A stretch of DNA of 64,000 nt from Caprella mutica. Lineage: Eukaryota; Arthropoda; Malacostraca; Amphipoda; Caprellidae. Below the pieces are notes generated by a model that was given only the letters and a program-made list of their open reading frames with translations, was not told the origin of the DNA and ran no database searches. The translations under genes were made by a program, and so were the position numbers. Positions 44,701 to 53,680 of this stretch are shown here, one piece after another (positions within the stretch are counted from its first letter, which is position 1; every line of letters begins with the position of its first letter). The stretch covers positions 336,009 through 400,008 of the forward strand of contig CANNZV010000264.1 of assembly GCA_947561585.1 (NCBI GenBank). Reading direction: 5' to 3'.

Positions 44701-45287
44701 TTGAGGCCTCGATTGCATTGATGTCTAACCGTGGAATGTCACGAGACGAATTCCACACCCTCCTAGCCGAAGCTTCAAAGATCGTCAACAATACTCCCCT
44801 CACAGTTAATCCGAATCATCCAGATGATCCTACCCCGCTGTCTCCCTCCATGCTGCTGACCCTTAAAGACCCGAATCCTTCACCTCTCCTAGACAGCTAT
44901 TCTGAAGCAGACATTATGTCTTATGGTAAACGACGTTATCGCCGTGTCCAATTTCTCAGTGAACAGTTTTGGTGCCGCTGGCGCTCCGAATACTTGCGTT
45001 CTCTCACCCAAAGACATAAGTGGAAGACCACTCGACCCTGCATCACAGAAGGTGATGTAGTCCTAGTACGAACAAAGAACGTTCCAAGGAATCATTGGCC
45101 ACTAGGAAAAATCATAACTGCAACACCCAGCAGCGATGGTTTAGTTCGTTCAGCAACAATCTCCATCCCTCCTCTTCCAGGAAGCTCAGCAAAAAGGACC
45201 ACTTCTCGGGCTATCACTGACTTGGTACTTCTTGTTCCCAGCAAGGAACACCCTAGATGCACCCTTACTTCGCAGAAGTTGACTTAA
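38778..45287 (+). CDS. BEL/Pao gag-pol polyprotein, 2169 aa
   Basis: A single frame from ATG at 38778 to TAA at 45287, as usual for BEL/Pao. In order (approximate residues): Ser/Asn-rich gag N-terminus; capsid-like part near 490-700 (FDGTATKFWSWAGQLDSYIG); zinc knuckles near 763-790 (CFKCLGNHYYKNC, CDICGLEH); aspartic protease near 850 (ILDEQSNTTLV); reverse transcriptase near 1150-1300 (YRLVYDASAR, catalytic FYVDDGLYS); RNase H near 1460-1560 (FSDASESAIGYAIY, FYTDSKIVLGY); integrase near 1775-1965 with HH-CC zinc site (CVTCRK) and D-D-E residues in GIDVFG, RSDQGKNF and GGSWERKIG. All catalytic motifs are intact. It sits between the LTRs and starts only 18 nt after the 5' LTR. Confidence 0.97.
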   Translation: MMDGEQSQIIQPTQPQCTGARPKRDLKMPLNELKEIYSDRTDNFEELVTTDLTKLSLDDSSSPDVNKSHNLTSFAKTLKSSAKDLVAVNRILCSRLNEIGAIEECQDIRSQRIDYKKDAAEVIANINTILTSQGRDSLSKFDDNSVRSGFSLSSQLFTSAPTSPSICEEEDGTYQDHGATGLTTSDVSFSREAMSPHHNPISNSNFNKSIITPTVSKESHVTLVTRSSVSSQNVLTSGEQFSNPVNVNDQVSLSEPHANLSLNVEKSISNIIVDKPIISPTVSKESHVTLVTHSSANNHSVPTLSEHFSNYVVTNDKISMSMPNDNAPYKPIYTYSSTSNKYDPSLNVENPISNSTYKFSNIGDTNTFIPKFPSQSVSNYVQNANANLYSRMQPLSHPHTSIYQPIISHYSNAIPLNSGHSNVPNCNNTNINQQLNPSFISKFQHYPNNQSAANTYHSQTNFTPPFAHVSQPHPASSSHHGYDNLQLMSNHLLEQDLIKKSIEPFDGTATKFWSWAGQLDSYIGSLNLPPLKVLQLISSYCVGEPQKAIARHLSAIHIATNEDIVEVWENLVQRFGSQQSITRELVNKMKEFPVIQQPQLGNKLHDMHDLCKIIQYNLPRCPDLQNVNLSSGLEELRRKLPDYLQNEWRKIGHSHEESNGFHPPFNIFVNFIKKQARLQSNQNYETLFNKFPKQYLPKQNFKVLQSNVSQEPAKTPEKIEDTQQTSDKYCHHHLTSAHSLIQCKAFCKMNYADKKNLIYTNKLCFKCLGNHYYKNCKFNVKCDICGLEHLTIMHRATPKEYKNSNDRRDSQNSNNTVLCTKVCGTSTGKNCSKTILVDVTLEGNEEKKLTCYCILDEQSNTTLVDDRLISFFGKSFPTQEYNINFVSQNFEMSTSGKLVTGLQIKGVNEKEVVHINEALSCSNIANTLHEVATPSMVKRHHHTRRYAKFFPEYDSKADVMILVGRNCGRAMATTCLTNLEPYVHKTPLGYCMVGNVCPSHQNTPKKHVILKTTATPLKSIEVKFKFPPQSLDHNFHIFENLHDDDSPGNSKEDREFLTIMEKNIRTTSEGHLELPLPMKHNNLPNNKNPVYMRSKTTLSNLKKDANKLQACLTSMQKNLDKNFVEKVPSEDLNSPKSWYLPIFCVNQAKKNKYRLVYDASARYYGQSLNDNLLQGPDLNNQLRGVLLRFRENPIAFGADIEAMFNNFKVPIEQRDYLRFFWYDNNNPENDIVAYRSSTHIFGCTSSPAVATYALKYCALKSSNPEDSAVSRYINNSFYVDDGLYSCATVDHASNVLSRAIDLLKDHNIRLHKIVSNSPELIKCFPESECAQGNTNLPTEHNDSSHKTLGLCWDTCEDKFLINVSIPSRVFTKRGILSIINSLYDPIGFISPIILQGRLIQRSILPPKDKDNPLQDYGWDDPLPTKYHDVWKTWLAQLEKINEFSLPRSFYPTNFHPTSMEIHAFSDASESAIGYAIYVKTSNNEESHVRFVSGASKVAPQKATTMPRLELCAALELSRSVTTVLSDLCQKPDKTVFYTDSKIVLGYINNNQKRFSKYVERRINNILALTKQDDWKYVKTSENPADVASRPHTPLALQNSMWLSGPPFLKLPPNISEDQENPIDIEETLPEEKKITNVLCCNTNNIQGPFFTLFRRISQLNRMINVVKYVLRVRHKLDLMRQKRGISLAPRKLIYSTEEVTQLIIKEAQKECFEPVKSLLRLNKNIPDNSKLSKLSPRLDSNDILRVGGRLKAAEIPFSVKHPILIPQSHPLANMIIVHFHNIIKHQGSHISHGAVNQAGYFIENGRQLIRKMIRECVTCRKLRSPPENQLMADLPIDRVTPDAPFTSVGIDVFGHFFIHDGVRTRSSNPTKKIWAIIFVCLPSRAIHLEPLNSMDTTSFRNAFSRFTAIRGDCKLIRSDQGKNFISAKRQIEGLDITQLSNEFTARGIEWILNPPYASHHGGSWERKIGSVRRVLEASIALMSNRGMSRDEFHTLLAEASKIVNNTPLTVNPNHPDDPTPLSPSMLLTLKDPNPSPLLDSYSEADIMSYGKRRYRRVQFLSEQFWCRWRSEYLRSLTQRHKWKTTRPCITEGDVVLVRTKNVPRNHWPLGKIITATPSSDGLVRSATISIPPLPGSSAKRTTSRAITDLVLLVPSKEHPRCTLTSQKLT

Positions 45288-45300
45288 AGTGCCCCGGGAG
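45286..45300 (+). promoter_or_regulatory. Candidate polypurine tract of the BEL/Pao element
   Basis: The only purine-leaning stretch before the 3' LTR is AAAGTGCCCCGGGAG. It is short and broken by a CCCC block, so it is an unusual plus-strand primer site. Weak call. Confidence 0.4.
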
Positions 45301-45917
45301 TGTCAAGTCGCCCTACTTGAATTCAATCCCCTTTTTCCAAAAAATAATAGCACACTTCTCACTTACACCTCTCACGACACAATAGTCACACAACCTAATT
45401 TTACCGGCGTCATTTCCAAAAATATTAAGCTCTCCTCTAGCTTTATATGAGTTTTTCTTCAATATAACCGTAACTATACCAAACAACTAAAGACAATATG
45501 TTCCATCTTCCTCCATTTTGCATAGAACACCATAATAAGTAAGTTTTGTTTATTATATAAACATTTACCATGTTTTATAAGAGTTTTGGAACTATATGTG
45601 ATTTACCCACCTACCTCTTACCAGTTTTTCCGGAATGGAATATCTGTTTTGTTTCTATTTTGTATCCTATATAGTAAAAGATTACTTTATATAGGATCAC
45701 TTATTTCATTTATTATATGACTAATAGTCTAATTTAGTTCATTTTCTTTTATTTTAAGAGTACGTGCCTGATTGTAACAACACCTGATGTTACATTCAAC
45801 TGTAGAAGAGTAAACCTGTCAAGTTAACCTATTGTGTTTACATCCATCCCTGCGATATCACAAACTTTACCTAGAGCCTAGGCGATAGCAACACTTTTAA
45901 TTTACTCAACTGCAACA
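45301..45917 (+). repeat. BEL/Pao 3' LTR
   Basis: 617 bp, the same start and end as the 5' LTR and no difference seen by eye. Followed by the duplicated target ATTCT. Confidence 0.97.
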
Positions 45918-46035
45918 ATTCTCTCCAAAATAACATTGAGGCATAGGAGAAAAATAGATAAAACTCACCATTTGCAATTAAAGGGTTCAAAACTCGCCAT
46001 TAAAATGGCGAGTTTGAACATGTTTTATTACTTGG

Positions 46036-46780
46036 AGTCTTTTTCCAGAATGGTTTGCTGGGAGCCATATCTCCCTAGGTAGTTACCAAATTATGTTACA
46101 TGTACACAATTATGAGTATTATCTAGCCTATATTCTAGAGCCCAGCTACTAGTTAAGCAACAATAAACTAATCTTTCTTTGCAACAAAGAACAAACCAAC
46201 ACCATTTTGGTTGCAATACGCGTTCAAAATAATGGACTCAAACAGAACTGGTGAAATAGACTCTGATTGGCTCTAGTTGAACTTTGAAGTGCTTCTTCAA
46301 ATTGAAAAGAAGAAACATGTTCTGTGATGATGACATTAATGACATCCATGGACCATTGTTGTTATTCAGGATTTCTTCTACACAAAACTCCATAATTTAA
46401 TTCTTAACTGTTCGTAATCGTATGAAATGCTACAAATATCTCCCATATTCAACACACTGGCAACTTAGGAGCCTCGATCAAGTCACATCTTAATATTTTT
46501 AAAATCGAAATGATGAAGATCTTAGGCTTGGGAGATTACTGAATTTTCGGTAACTTCTCCTGGAATGAGAGAAAATCAAAATAGGCGCGAATCAAGACGT
46601 GAAAAAAATACTTCAAAATCGTGTCCTTCAAACGTAATTGAGAAAAATCAACTCAAACACATAATAATATTTTTGTAAAGAAGCTTGAAAGTGGAAATTT
46701 GGAATGTGAGTGTTTAGGATTACTCCGATTGTGAGTTCATAGGATCTCTCCCTCGATTCTCTCTGTTCGTGGCACTTACT
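46036..46780. other. Gene-free stretch
   Basis: No open frame or repeat boundary could be recognised between the end of the split MITE and the LINE remnant. I see nothing functional. Confidence 0.4.
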
Positions 46781-46849
46781 GATTTCTGTTTATCATAATC
46801 ATCAGTTGCAGTCGGATTCGCCTATTCTGCGGCTCCCGCTCATCATATC

Positions 46850-47110
46850 CTACTCTGCCTCATCCAATCCTGCTCTCTCCTCCCCCACATGCTCACCAAA
46901 ACAGTGAGCTTCCTCTGCAACTCCTCCTCCTCAAACGAAAATACCTTCATGACTTCCTCCTCTATTCCCGATCTCCACCCTTGGTCACTGTAGCTCAACT
47001 GCCTCCACCTCCAAAGCCTCGCACTCCATCAGAAAATGCTTCATGGGCTCCACCTGTTTGTAAGGAACTCTCGACGGCCAGTGTGGATCGAGTATGTTTA
47101 GATACTCTCA
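46850..47110 (-). pseudogene. Possible LINE C-terminal remnant
   Basis: On the minus strand a short frame reads VEPMKHFLMECEALE and ends in a stop near 46998, resembling the C-terminal HC motif (EHFLLEC) of R1/I/Jockey-type LINEs. Nothing else of the element is recognised nearby. Low confidence. Confidence 0.35.
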
Positions 47111-47657
47111 AATGAGAGATATGTTAATGACTTAAAGTTTTTCTCTAGGCAATTTTTTTATTATTGAAATCAATGAGGATAATGTTTATTATCATTTTGC
47201 TGCAAACCCCAAAAAATTTGATAGCATATTTTTAATTTTATATGATCTTAAAAATTCTATAATAAAAACTTTACAATACGTATTTTACCTCCGACTTACA
47301 AATTTTTACTCTGAAGAAAAAAGGGTATACACCGTTTTTTTTTTTAATGTGAACTAGTCAGCTTTGGCCAACGTTGGCCCAATTCAGAACGAAACTCTGA
47401 GCCAACACTGTCTTGCCGGTCTTGATGTATTGAGCCAGCACAGGCCCACCTCACGGCCAGATCAGTATAACCACGTATAAACGAATTATTGGTATCGGCA
47501 AAATAAAATGATAATTTAATTGGAAAAAAATTATATTCATTTTAATTGAAAAAAATTCATACTGTTTCTAAATGTGTTCCCTTCAAAATTGGTATGTTAG
47601 TCACCATTAATTTGGCTATAAATTTATCATAAACAAATAGAGTTATCGAAATGTTAA

Positions 47658-48214
47658 AGTTCCTCTCCAGGCTCCGGGAAAAAATGAGTTTATCACATAA
47701 TATTATAGAATTAAGGTCTACGATCATTAATCCGCAAACCGCATACAATTCGGTTCAGTATATATTTTATTATTAGCTTTTAAAGTTTTTCAATACTCTG
47801 TGAGCAACAATCGAGCGAATCTCAAACCTGACACTCTTTGTTTTGATTTCAAATTTAGATTTTGAAACAAACAATGCGTTTTTGGCCTTCTTTTTAGATA
47901 TTAATTGTTTCTAAAAGTATATAGACGTTTCTATAATAATTTTATCCAAATTTAAACCTATAAACGAATAATAAATAGATTTATTAAACCAAATACCTAG
48001 TTGAAAATCAAAACAAATGGTGTACATTCTTCTTCTTCAGACTGAAAATTAGAAAGTCGGAAGTGAAGTAGGTTTTGTAGAGTTTGGATTATAAAAATCT
48101 TCAAAGCATATAAAATTAAAAATATGCTATCAAATTTTATGGGGTTTGCAGTAAAATGATAAGAAACATTAACCTCGTTGATTTAAGCAACAAAAATTGC
48201 TTGGAGGGGACCTT
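47658..48214 (-). mobile_element. GGTCCCCTCC-type MITE, inserted at TTAA
   Basis: A full copy, inverse to 27306-27853: begins AGTTCCTCTCCAGGCTCCGG and ends GCTTGGAGGGGACCT, with TTAA at 47654-47657 and 48215-48218. Minus-strand open frame 47557-47748 is not coding. Confidence 0.8.
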
Positions 48215-48218
48215 TAAA

Positions 48219-48475
48219 GTCACCGCTTTACTTTTAGAGAAAACGATTTTGGTCTAGTAGAAAACTAATAAAGTGGTTTTCTTACTAGACCAAACGTCAT
48301 GCATGTCTACGGCCAGTACTATTTTCATTGATTGGTGTATTAATTAGATTATTCTACAGCAAAACCTCGAAGTACACCAGAGATACGTTCCAAGTTTGTT
48401 TGGTCTAGTAAGAAACTCACTTTATTAGTTTCCTACTAGACCAAAATCGTTTTATCTAAAAGTAAAGCGGTGACT
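48219..48475. mobile_element. Palindromic MITE of 257 bp flanked by TTAA
   Basis: Arms of about 75 bp, nearly perfect inverse copies: AGTCACCGCTTTACTTTTAG at the left, inverse at the right, both with GGTCTAGTA blocks. TTAA at 48215-48218 and 48476-48479. A pogo-like end CAGCAAAACCTCG occurs at 48357, and an inverted CAGTAAAACCTCG ends near 49020. Confidence 0.8.
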
Positions 48476-48689
48476 TTAACATTTCGATAACTCTATTTGT
48501 TTATGATAAATTTAAAGCCAAATTAATGGTGACTAACATACCAATTTTGAAGAGAAACACATTTAGAAACAGTATGAAATTTTTTTTCTATTAAAATGAA
48601 TATAATTTTTTTCCAATTAAAATGAATATAATTTTTTTCCAATTAAAATGAATATAATTTTTTTCCAATTAAATTATCATTTTATTGAA

Positions 48690-49675
48690 TTAGAATAGTC
48701 TTCACTGTATCTAGTTTTCTGTAACATTACACATCAAATTTTTTAGCACAGACTCTACCATTAAATCTGAAACCGATTCTGCCTTATGTTCTATCCTAAA
48801 AAAAGCATAAATAAATATAATATATTATTCAAATTAGAGAATTATCTTTAAAGCAGTTTTGTAATTATTACTCCTGGTAATATTTACACCAGAATAACTG
48901 TCAGGTGACGAAAATTGTATCTTGTCTATTACGAGTTTTTTTCCAGTACAGTTTCAAATTTTTTTTGGTCTAATAGGACATTTGTCTACTAGGAGGCTGG
49001 TCTACTACGAGGTTTTACTGTATACAGAACACGTGAATACATGCAACAGTTAATTCCAACAATATATTTTACATATCAAAATCAGGGGGAAGAATAGAAC
49101 AGGTCCCATTTCAAACTCAAATCAATATTCTTTTACTTAGGCAATTTTAACCAAATAATAAAAATGAGCGGCTAGGCTCATTTTTATGAAGGAAATAGAT
49201 AAAGACTTAAATTAATAATTGAAGGGATAACAGCCTCATTTATACTAAATTGCCAGAAATGGCTTAAATTTCAAAGATACACTTAATTGAGGATATTAAA
49301 TTGTCTATTTGGTGTAATTAAAGTAGAGATATCGTTTGCACATAACCTCTTTGATTGTCAGGCGAAAACTGCAAAATAGAGTCAGTATTCCGGTTTAATA
49401 AATATAATGGTAAACCGAAAAATCACTGGATTGGGTAACCAGTGTTTACCTTCATTGGGCCAGTGCGGTTTGGCAACTGTTGGCCCAATGTCGTTATCAT
49501 TGCATTGGCCCAGAGTGTAATAGCACTGGCGTGCCAATGCCCGATCGTGTCTTTACTTTGCTAACATTACCGACGTTGGCCTGATAGTGTAATTTATCAG
49601 GGATAAAAGCTTCAGATTAGAGATTCGCACAATTATTGCACAAAAAGAACTAAAAACTTTAAGAGTATAGACAAA
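48690..49675. other. Gene-free repeat-rich stretch
   Basis: A pogo/Tc1-like end (inverted CAGTAAAACCTCGTAGTAGA) at about 49000-49020, and a TTGGCCCAA-rich block at 49455-49600 that resembles 47360-47455. No gene. Confidence 0.4.
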
Positions 49676-50080
49676 ACAATATACTGAATTGAATTTTATA
49701 CAGTTTGCAGATTTATGATCCTGGATCTTAGTTCTACAATATTATGTAATAAACTCTTTTTTTCGGAGCCTGGAGGGGACCTTTAAGGGTTTAAGAGGGA
49801 ATGGGGGGGGGGGGAGGATTACGTCTAATTTTCATATTAAATTTTTACACATTAAGATACATAAACATTAAAACGTTATTTTTATGAAATAATATATCGT
49901 CTAAAAATTCTATTTTCAGAGAAAATAGGATTTTTATTAGTTCATATATAAATTTAAATGTCCTCTCCAGGATCCGGGAAAAAAAGGTGAGTTTTTTACA
50001 TAATACGGTTGAACTAATTGCTCTAGGATCATTAATATACAAAATAAATAAAATTCAGTTCAGTATATTTTTCGGGTCTA
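49676..50080. repeat. Two fragments of the GGTCCCCTCC-type MITE
   Basis: 49676-49784 ends GAGCCTGGAGGGGACCT before TTAA. 49957-50075 is an inverted right-end fragment (GTCCTCTCCAGGATCCGGG). A G-rich run lies between them near 49803. Confidence 0.65.
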
Positions 50081-50912
50081 GGACTTTTCACGGCCGAATA
50101 AAATATTAGTATTTTGGGCTATTAAAGTATAATTTTGATAAAACAAACAATTTATGAATATAAAACACATTTCATTAACAGACTCAAACAGTTTAAGTGG
50201 GCATTTGAAACTTAAAAGATGTTTACTAATATATGAAGTGAAATTTTGTTGTATTGTTAGGTAGATAAGATTGAGCTATTTTATAGTTTTGATTGATCAC
50301 TTTTAATATAATTTACAGTTTAAGACTTTAACAACCAAGGTTGATGAAACACAAATAGTTTAGTAATTAAATCAAATTTTGCAACCTAAAACTAATTAAT
50401 TGTATTAAATGGACTAAAGTGTCGCCACACAGTAATACAGTTTTATATTTAGCTTTGATTCCTGTGTGTGTCCATATTTGTCGTATTGGTTTTAAGACTG
50501 CTTTTGTAAATTCACATTAAATTCAGGGATGCCAGTGCTACAAAGGTATATTCTAAGCAGCCACTATTATTACAGTTTATCTATAGTTATACTTATACAT
50601 ATCGTGAATTTATTATTTTCATTGTCAGCTATTTTAAAAGACCCCGATCCATTTATTAATTCTTCAAATTTTTGCTTTACAAATATTTTATTAATTTGAC
50701 AGTTAATATACTAAAGAATTAATAAACTAGCTATATATTTCTTTTACATTTAATAGTGTCCTCTATATATTATAGCGTTTTTTTTTTGTAATATGCCTAT
50801 TTAATATTAATTTTATACCTCAAGATTAATCTATCGTGATTCGTGATACTGTTTTATTGCTGGCAAAAGAAAATAACTATTGATTCGAAAAAACAATTAA
50901 ACATTCAGTGAG
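50081..50912. other. AT-rich gene-free stretch
   Basis: No open frame, repeat boundary or RNA gene recognised. Confidence 0.4.
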
Positions 50913-50920
50913 CTTCTACT

Positions 50921-52328
50921 GGGGAGGGCTCAATTACGGGTAAAATAATGAAGATAAAATAATATGGAACGATTAATTAGTAATAATATAAATAAAAAGT
51001 GCAATATCATAATTAGAAATCACTCATTACGAGAAACATAATTAAGAAACACATAAAATGAGAGAAAATAATTAATACAAAATTAATTCGAGGTAAAGTA
51101 GTAGGCAACAAAATAATTCGAAAAACTATGATTTCAAAACTTTTAATTATGAGTTGGAAAACAATAAAAATACGATAATGTAATTAACGGCACATTAATC
51201 ATAAACATTTGAAATGAGGTAGAATAATGACGTAACGTATAATTACCAATATTTTAATTATAAAACCACTAATTTCGAACAACACAATTATTGTCGATAA
51301 AATAATTAGCGCAAAAAGAATCTTAGACGCTCCGCCCATTTCTGTTAGATCTAATGGAAACGGTGGATCCCTTCGACGTCATGAATATTTTTTACTTAAC
51401 GTTATCAATGAATAGGACAAATCAACGAATAAAAATATGATTTTTTTTGTTTTCATATTTTACCTAGGTATATATTTAATAAATTGTATAAGCAAAAAAG
51501 CTATCTTAGTTTTATTAGCACGCATCTGAAGTTGAGAATATAAAACCTTTAGTAGTTAGTATTATCACTCTGACCGAACTTGCTGGGAGAAGCTCCTTAG
51601 TGTCATTTTTTGGTAGTTCCTTACTAATTGTTTAATTAATTTTGACCATTAACTTCTCTGGTAGCTCACTAATTAGTTTAATTAGCTGATAACATAATTT
51701 GTAACAATCAATAATTACTGGAAATGATAGTGATCTGTTTGGCTTTGATAATCAACATTAACTACTTTGGTACCTATAATAGATATGTAGAATGAACGTA
51801 CCTATTCATAAATTAAATTACCTACCTACGTTAACTTTTAACATCACTGTGGGCGGTCGTTATCGAGACAGGGGGACGGACCACATATTTTGCTCTAATT
51901 ATACTTGCGCGTATTTTTCTTTGCGTTAATTAATTTATTCGTAGTTTTTTATCACCAATTGTGCATTTTCTTTTTATTTTAAAGAGTTTTAACTGTTTTC
52001 ATATTAAATTGTTGCAAAATATTTTTTCTTAGTTAACTTTTTTGAAATTATATTACTCCATTTTATGTGTTTTATAAATATTCTACCGAATTATATTTTT
52101 TTCAAATTAATGATTATTCTAGTTTTTTTATTGCATTTTATTTATTTGTAATTATTTTATTTCAAATTATTTTACTAAACTTTAAAAGGTTTTGAATTGT
52201 TAGTTTCGTAATCATTTTATCAGAATTTATTCTACTGCATTTTAATTTTTCATAATTAATGAGTTTTAAAATTTATGGTTTTCATATTGGTTTACCTGAT
52301 ATTATTTTATTACAAATTGATGTCACCC
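50921..52328. mobile_element. 1.4-kb non-autonomous element with AT-rich subterminal motif arrays
   Basis: Exact 8-bp duplication CTTCTACT at both ends (50913-50920, 52329-52336). Termini GGGGAGGGCTCAATTACGGG and, inverted, GGGTGACATCAATTTGTAAT are related, followed by TAAAATAAT in both. About 400 bp at each side consist of many variants of a TAATTATTTTATTWCG-like motif, in opposite orientation on the two sides. The unique centre (51310-51890) has no gene. Confidence 0.7.
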
Positions 52329-52336
52329 CTTCTACT

Positions 52337-52849
52337 GCACCTAAATTATTTAAATATACATTTCCTGTACAATTTCAGTATTTTAAACTTTTTATATTAC
52401 TAGAAGTAAATTGGATCTGTTAATAACTAGCAAGGAAGCGATACTGATATTGGATAATTTGTACCTAAATAGGAAATAATGTAGAAATATGAATGAGATT
52501 AGTTCTACAGAATTCAATCACATATGGTAACAGTATTTTTGGTGTAAGAAACAACTTTTTTGAATTAATGGAAATAACGGATACCTAATGATGTAGAACT
52601 ACAATTATGATTAAAATAAAGTAATTCAATTAATGATTCGTGGTTGCAACATTCAAGGATCCGGCCATAAACAGTGTATTATTATTCAAATACATTTAGA
52701 AACATTTAGCTGTGTTCATTCATAATTATCTTTAAATTTGGAATTAGAAGCACTTAAAATGCGGCAAATTCCATTAAGATGCATCACTTTAAAGGAAAAG
52801 AAAGGATTTTTTGATCATTAAGCATTTGTTGTCCTATATCATACGAGGC
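52337..52849. other. AT-rich gene-free stretch
   Basis: No recognisable feature. Confidence 0.4.
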
Positions 52850-53680
52850 CCATCTCCTGAAGCCCTCCTGTAGTCACAACGACGAACGATTCCAAACATT
52901 CTTGCCAACTTTCTCGAGTTTGTGCAGCAGCCCAAAAGTGAAAGTCCAAAGGGTTTAAATCTGGACTGTGTGCTGGCCAGAGATTTTCCGTTCATCTTCC
53001 AAGTTCTAATGACTCAACTTCGAATCTTTTCATAGAAAAATTCTAGAGCTACATTTGTGCAATGTGAAAGAGCGTCGCCTTGCATCCACCAAAGTGAAGA
53101 ACGAGTCGCAAAATGTCCCAGCCCGGTTCAAATATTGTCCTAGAGAAATTTAAAGTATGAATAACCATTAACCGATGACAAGATGCAATAATTTTCAAGT
53201 AATGCATAAAAGTGATAAGACAATGTATAAAAATTCATACGAAAATCATCATCTTAACATCATACCTATAATTATAGGATTTTCATTTGTCCACTCTACA
53301 TCGATTTTTCTATGTGGTTTCTGATGGAAGCAAAAGAACTTCTCGTTAGTCCAAACGATTCTATCGACAATGTTGGATGGTTGCTACTGAATCGACTGAC
53401 AAAACTGCCTTCTCTGTGCTTTATGGACATTTGTTAATGGTTGAACTGAAGTGTAATGATAAAAACGAAGTTTAAATATCTGACGATCTTCCACTATGTT
53501 GTTTTGGTTAATGAAATCTGCTAAGAGGCTTTTCTGAGCGAGCACCTGGGGGTTTCTTCAAAGTAACTCTTCTTCTCTTAAATCACTACTTGTTCTTTTT
53601 GTTTTCATTTGCTTTTTCTTGTGGATGGAAACAGTCTCATTGAAAAGATAACGAACTTTTATGAACTTTTTCAAGGGTTC
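52850..53680 (-). pseudogene. Tc1/mariner-superfamily transposase pseudogene
   Basis: On the minus strand, in broken frames and in family order: KVRYLFNETVS..., DLREEELL with stop, HKAQRRQFCQSIQ, IVWTNEKFF (catalytic-strand region), HRKIDVEWTNENP, then MQGDALSHCTNVALEFF and WPAHSPDLNPLDFHFW, the C-terminal signature of these DDE enzymes. Stops and frameshifts are numerous, and about 150 bp of unrelated sequence interrupts it near 53130-53280. A dead copy; its inverted repeats were not found. Confidence 0.7.

Larger units (their letters stand above)
38143..45917 (+). mobile_element. Intact BEL/Pao LTR retrotransposon, 7775 bp
   Basis: Two 617-bp LTRs (38143-38759, 45301-45917) that read identically by eye, TG...CA ends, a 5-bp target duplication ATTCT (38138-38142, 45918-45922) and one uninterrupted gag-pol frame. 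Identical LTRs and an intact frame mean a very recent insertion that may still be active. It is inserted in a CCAAGTAA-type MITE. No envelope gene is present. Confidence 0.97.
38058..46035 (+). mobile_element. CCAAGTAA-type MITE, copy 5, split by the BEL/Pao element
   Basis: The left part 38058-38142 and right part 45918-46035 together make one MITE of the same family, ending TTATTACTTGG. The break is exactly at the BEL/Pao insertion, with the duplicated ATTCT. Confidence 0.85.
47501..48686. repeat. Palindrome with two TTAA-type insertions at its centre
   Basis: Left arm 47501-47653 and right arm 48480-48686 are inverted copies (GAGTTATCGAAATG / CATTTCGATAACTC next to the centre, and TTAATTTGGCT / GCCAAATTAA further out). 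The centre of the joined palindrome is a TTAA. The right arm has a 27-bp unit (CCAATTAAAATGAATATAAT...) three times. Confidence 0.85.

Noticed and set aside
38143..45917. Endogenous retrovirus with envelope
   Set aside because: The frame ends after integrase and no envelope-like gene or membrane protein lies before the 3' LTR.
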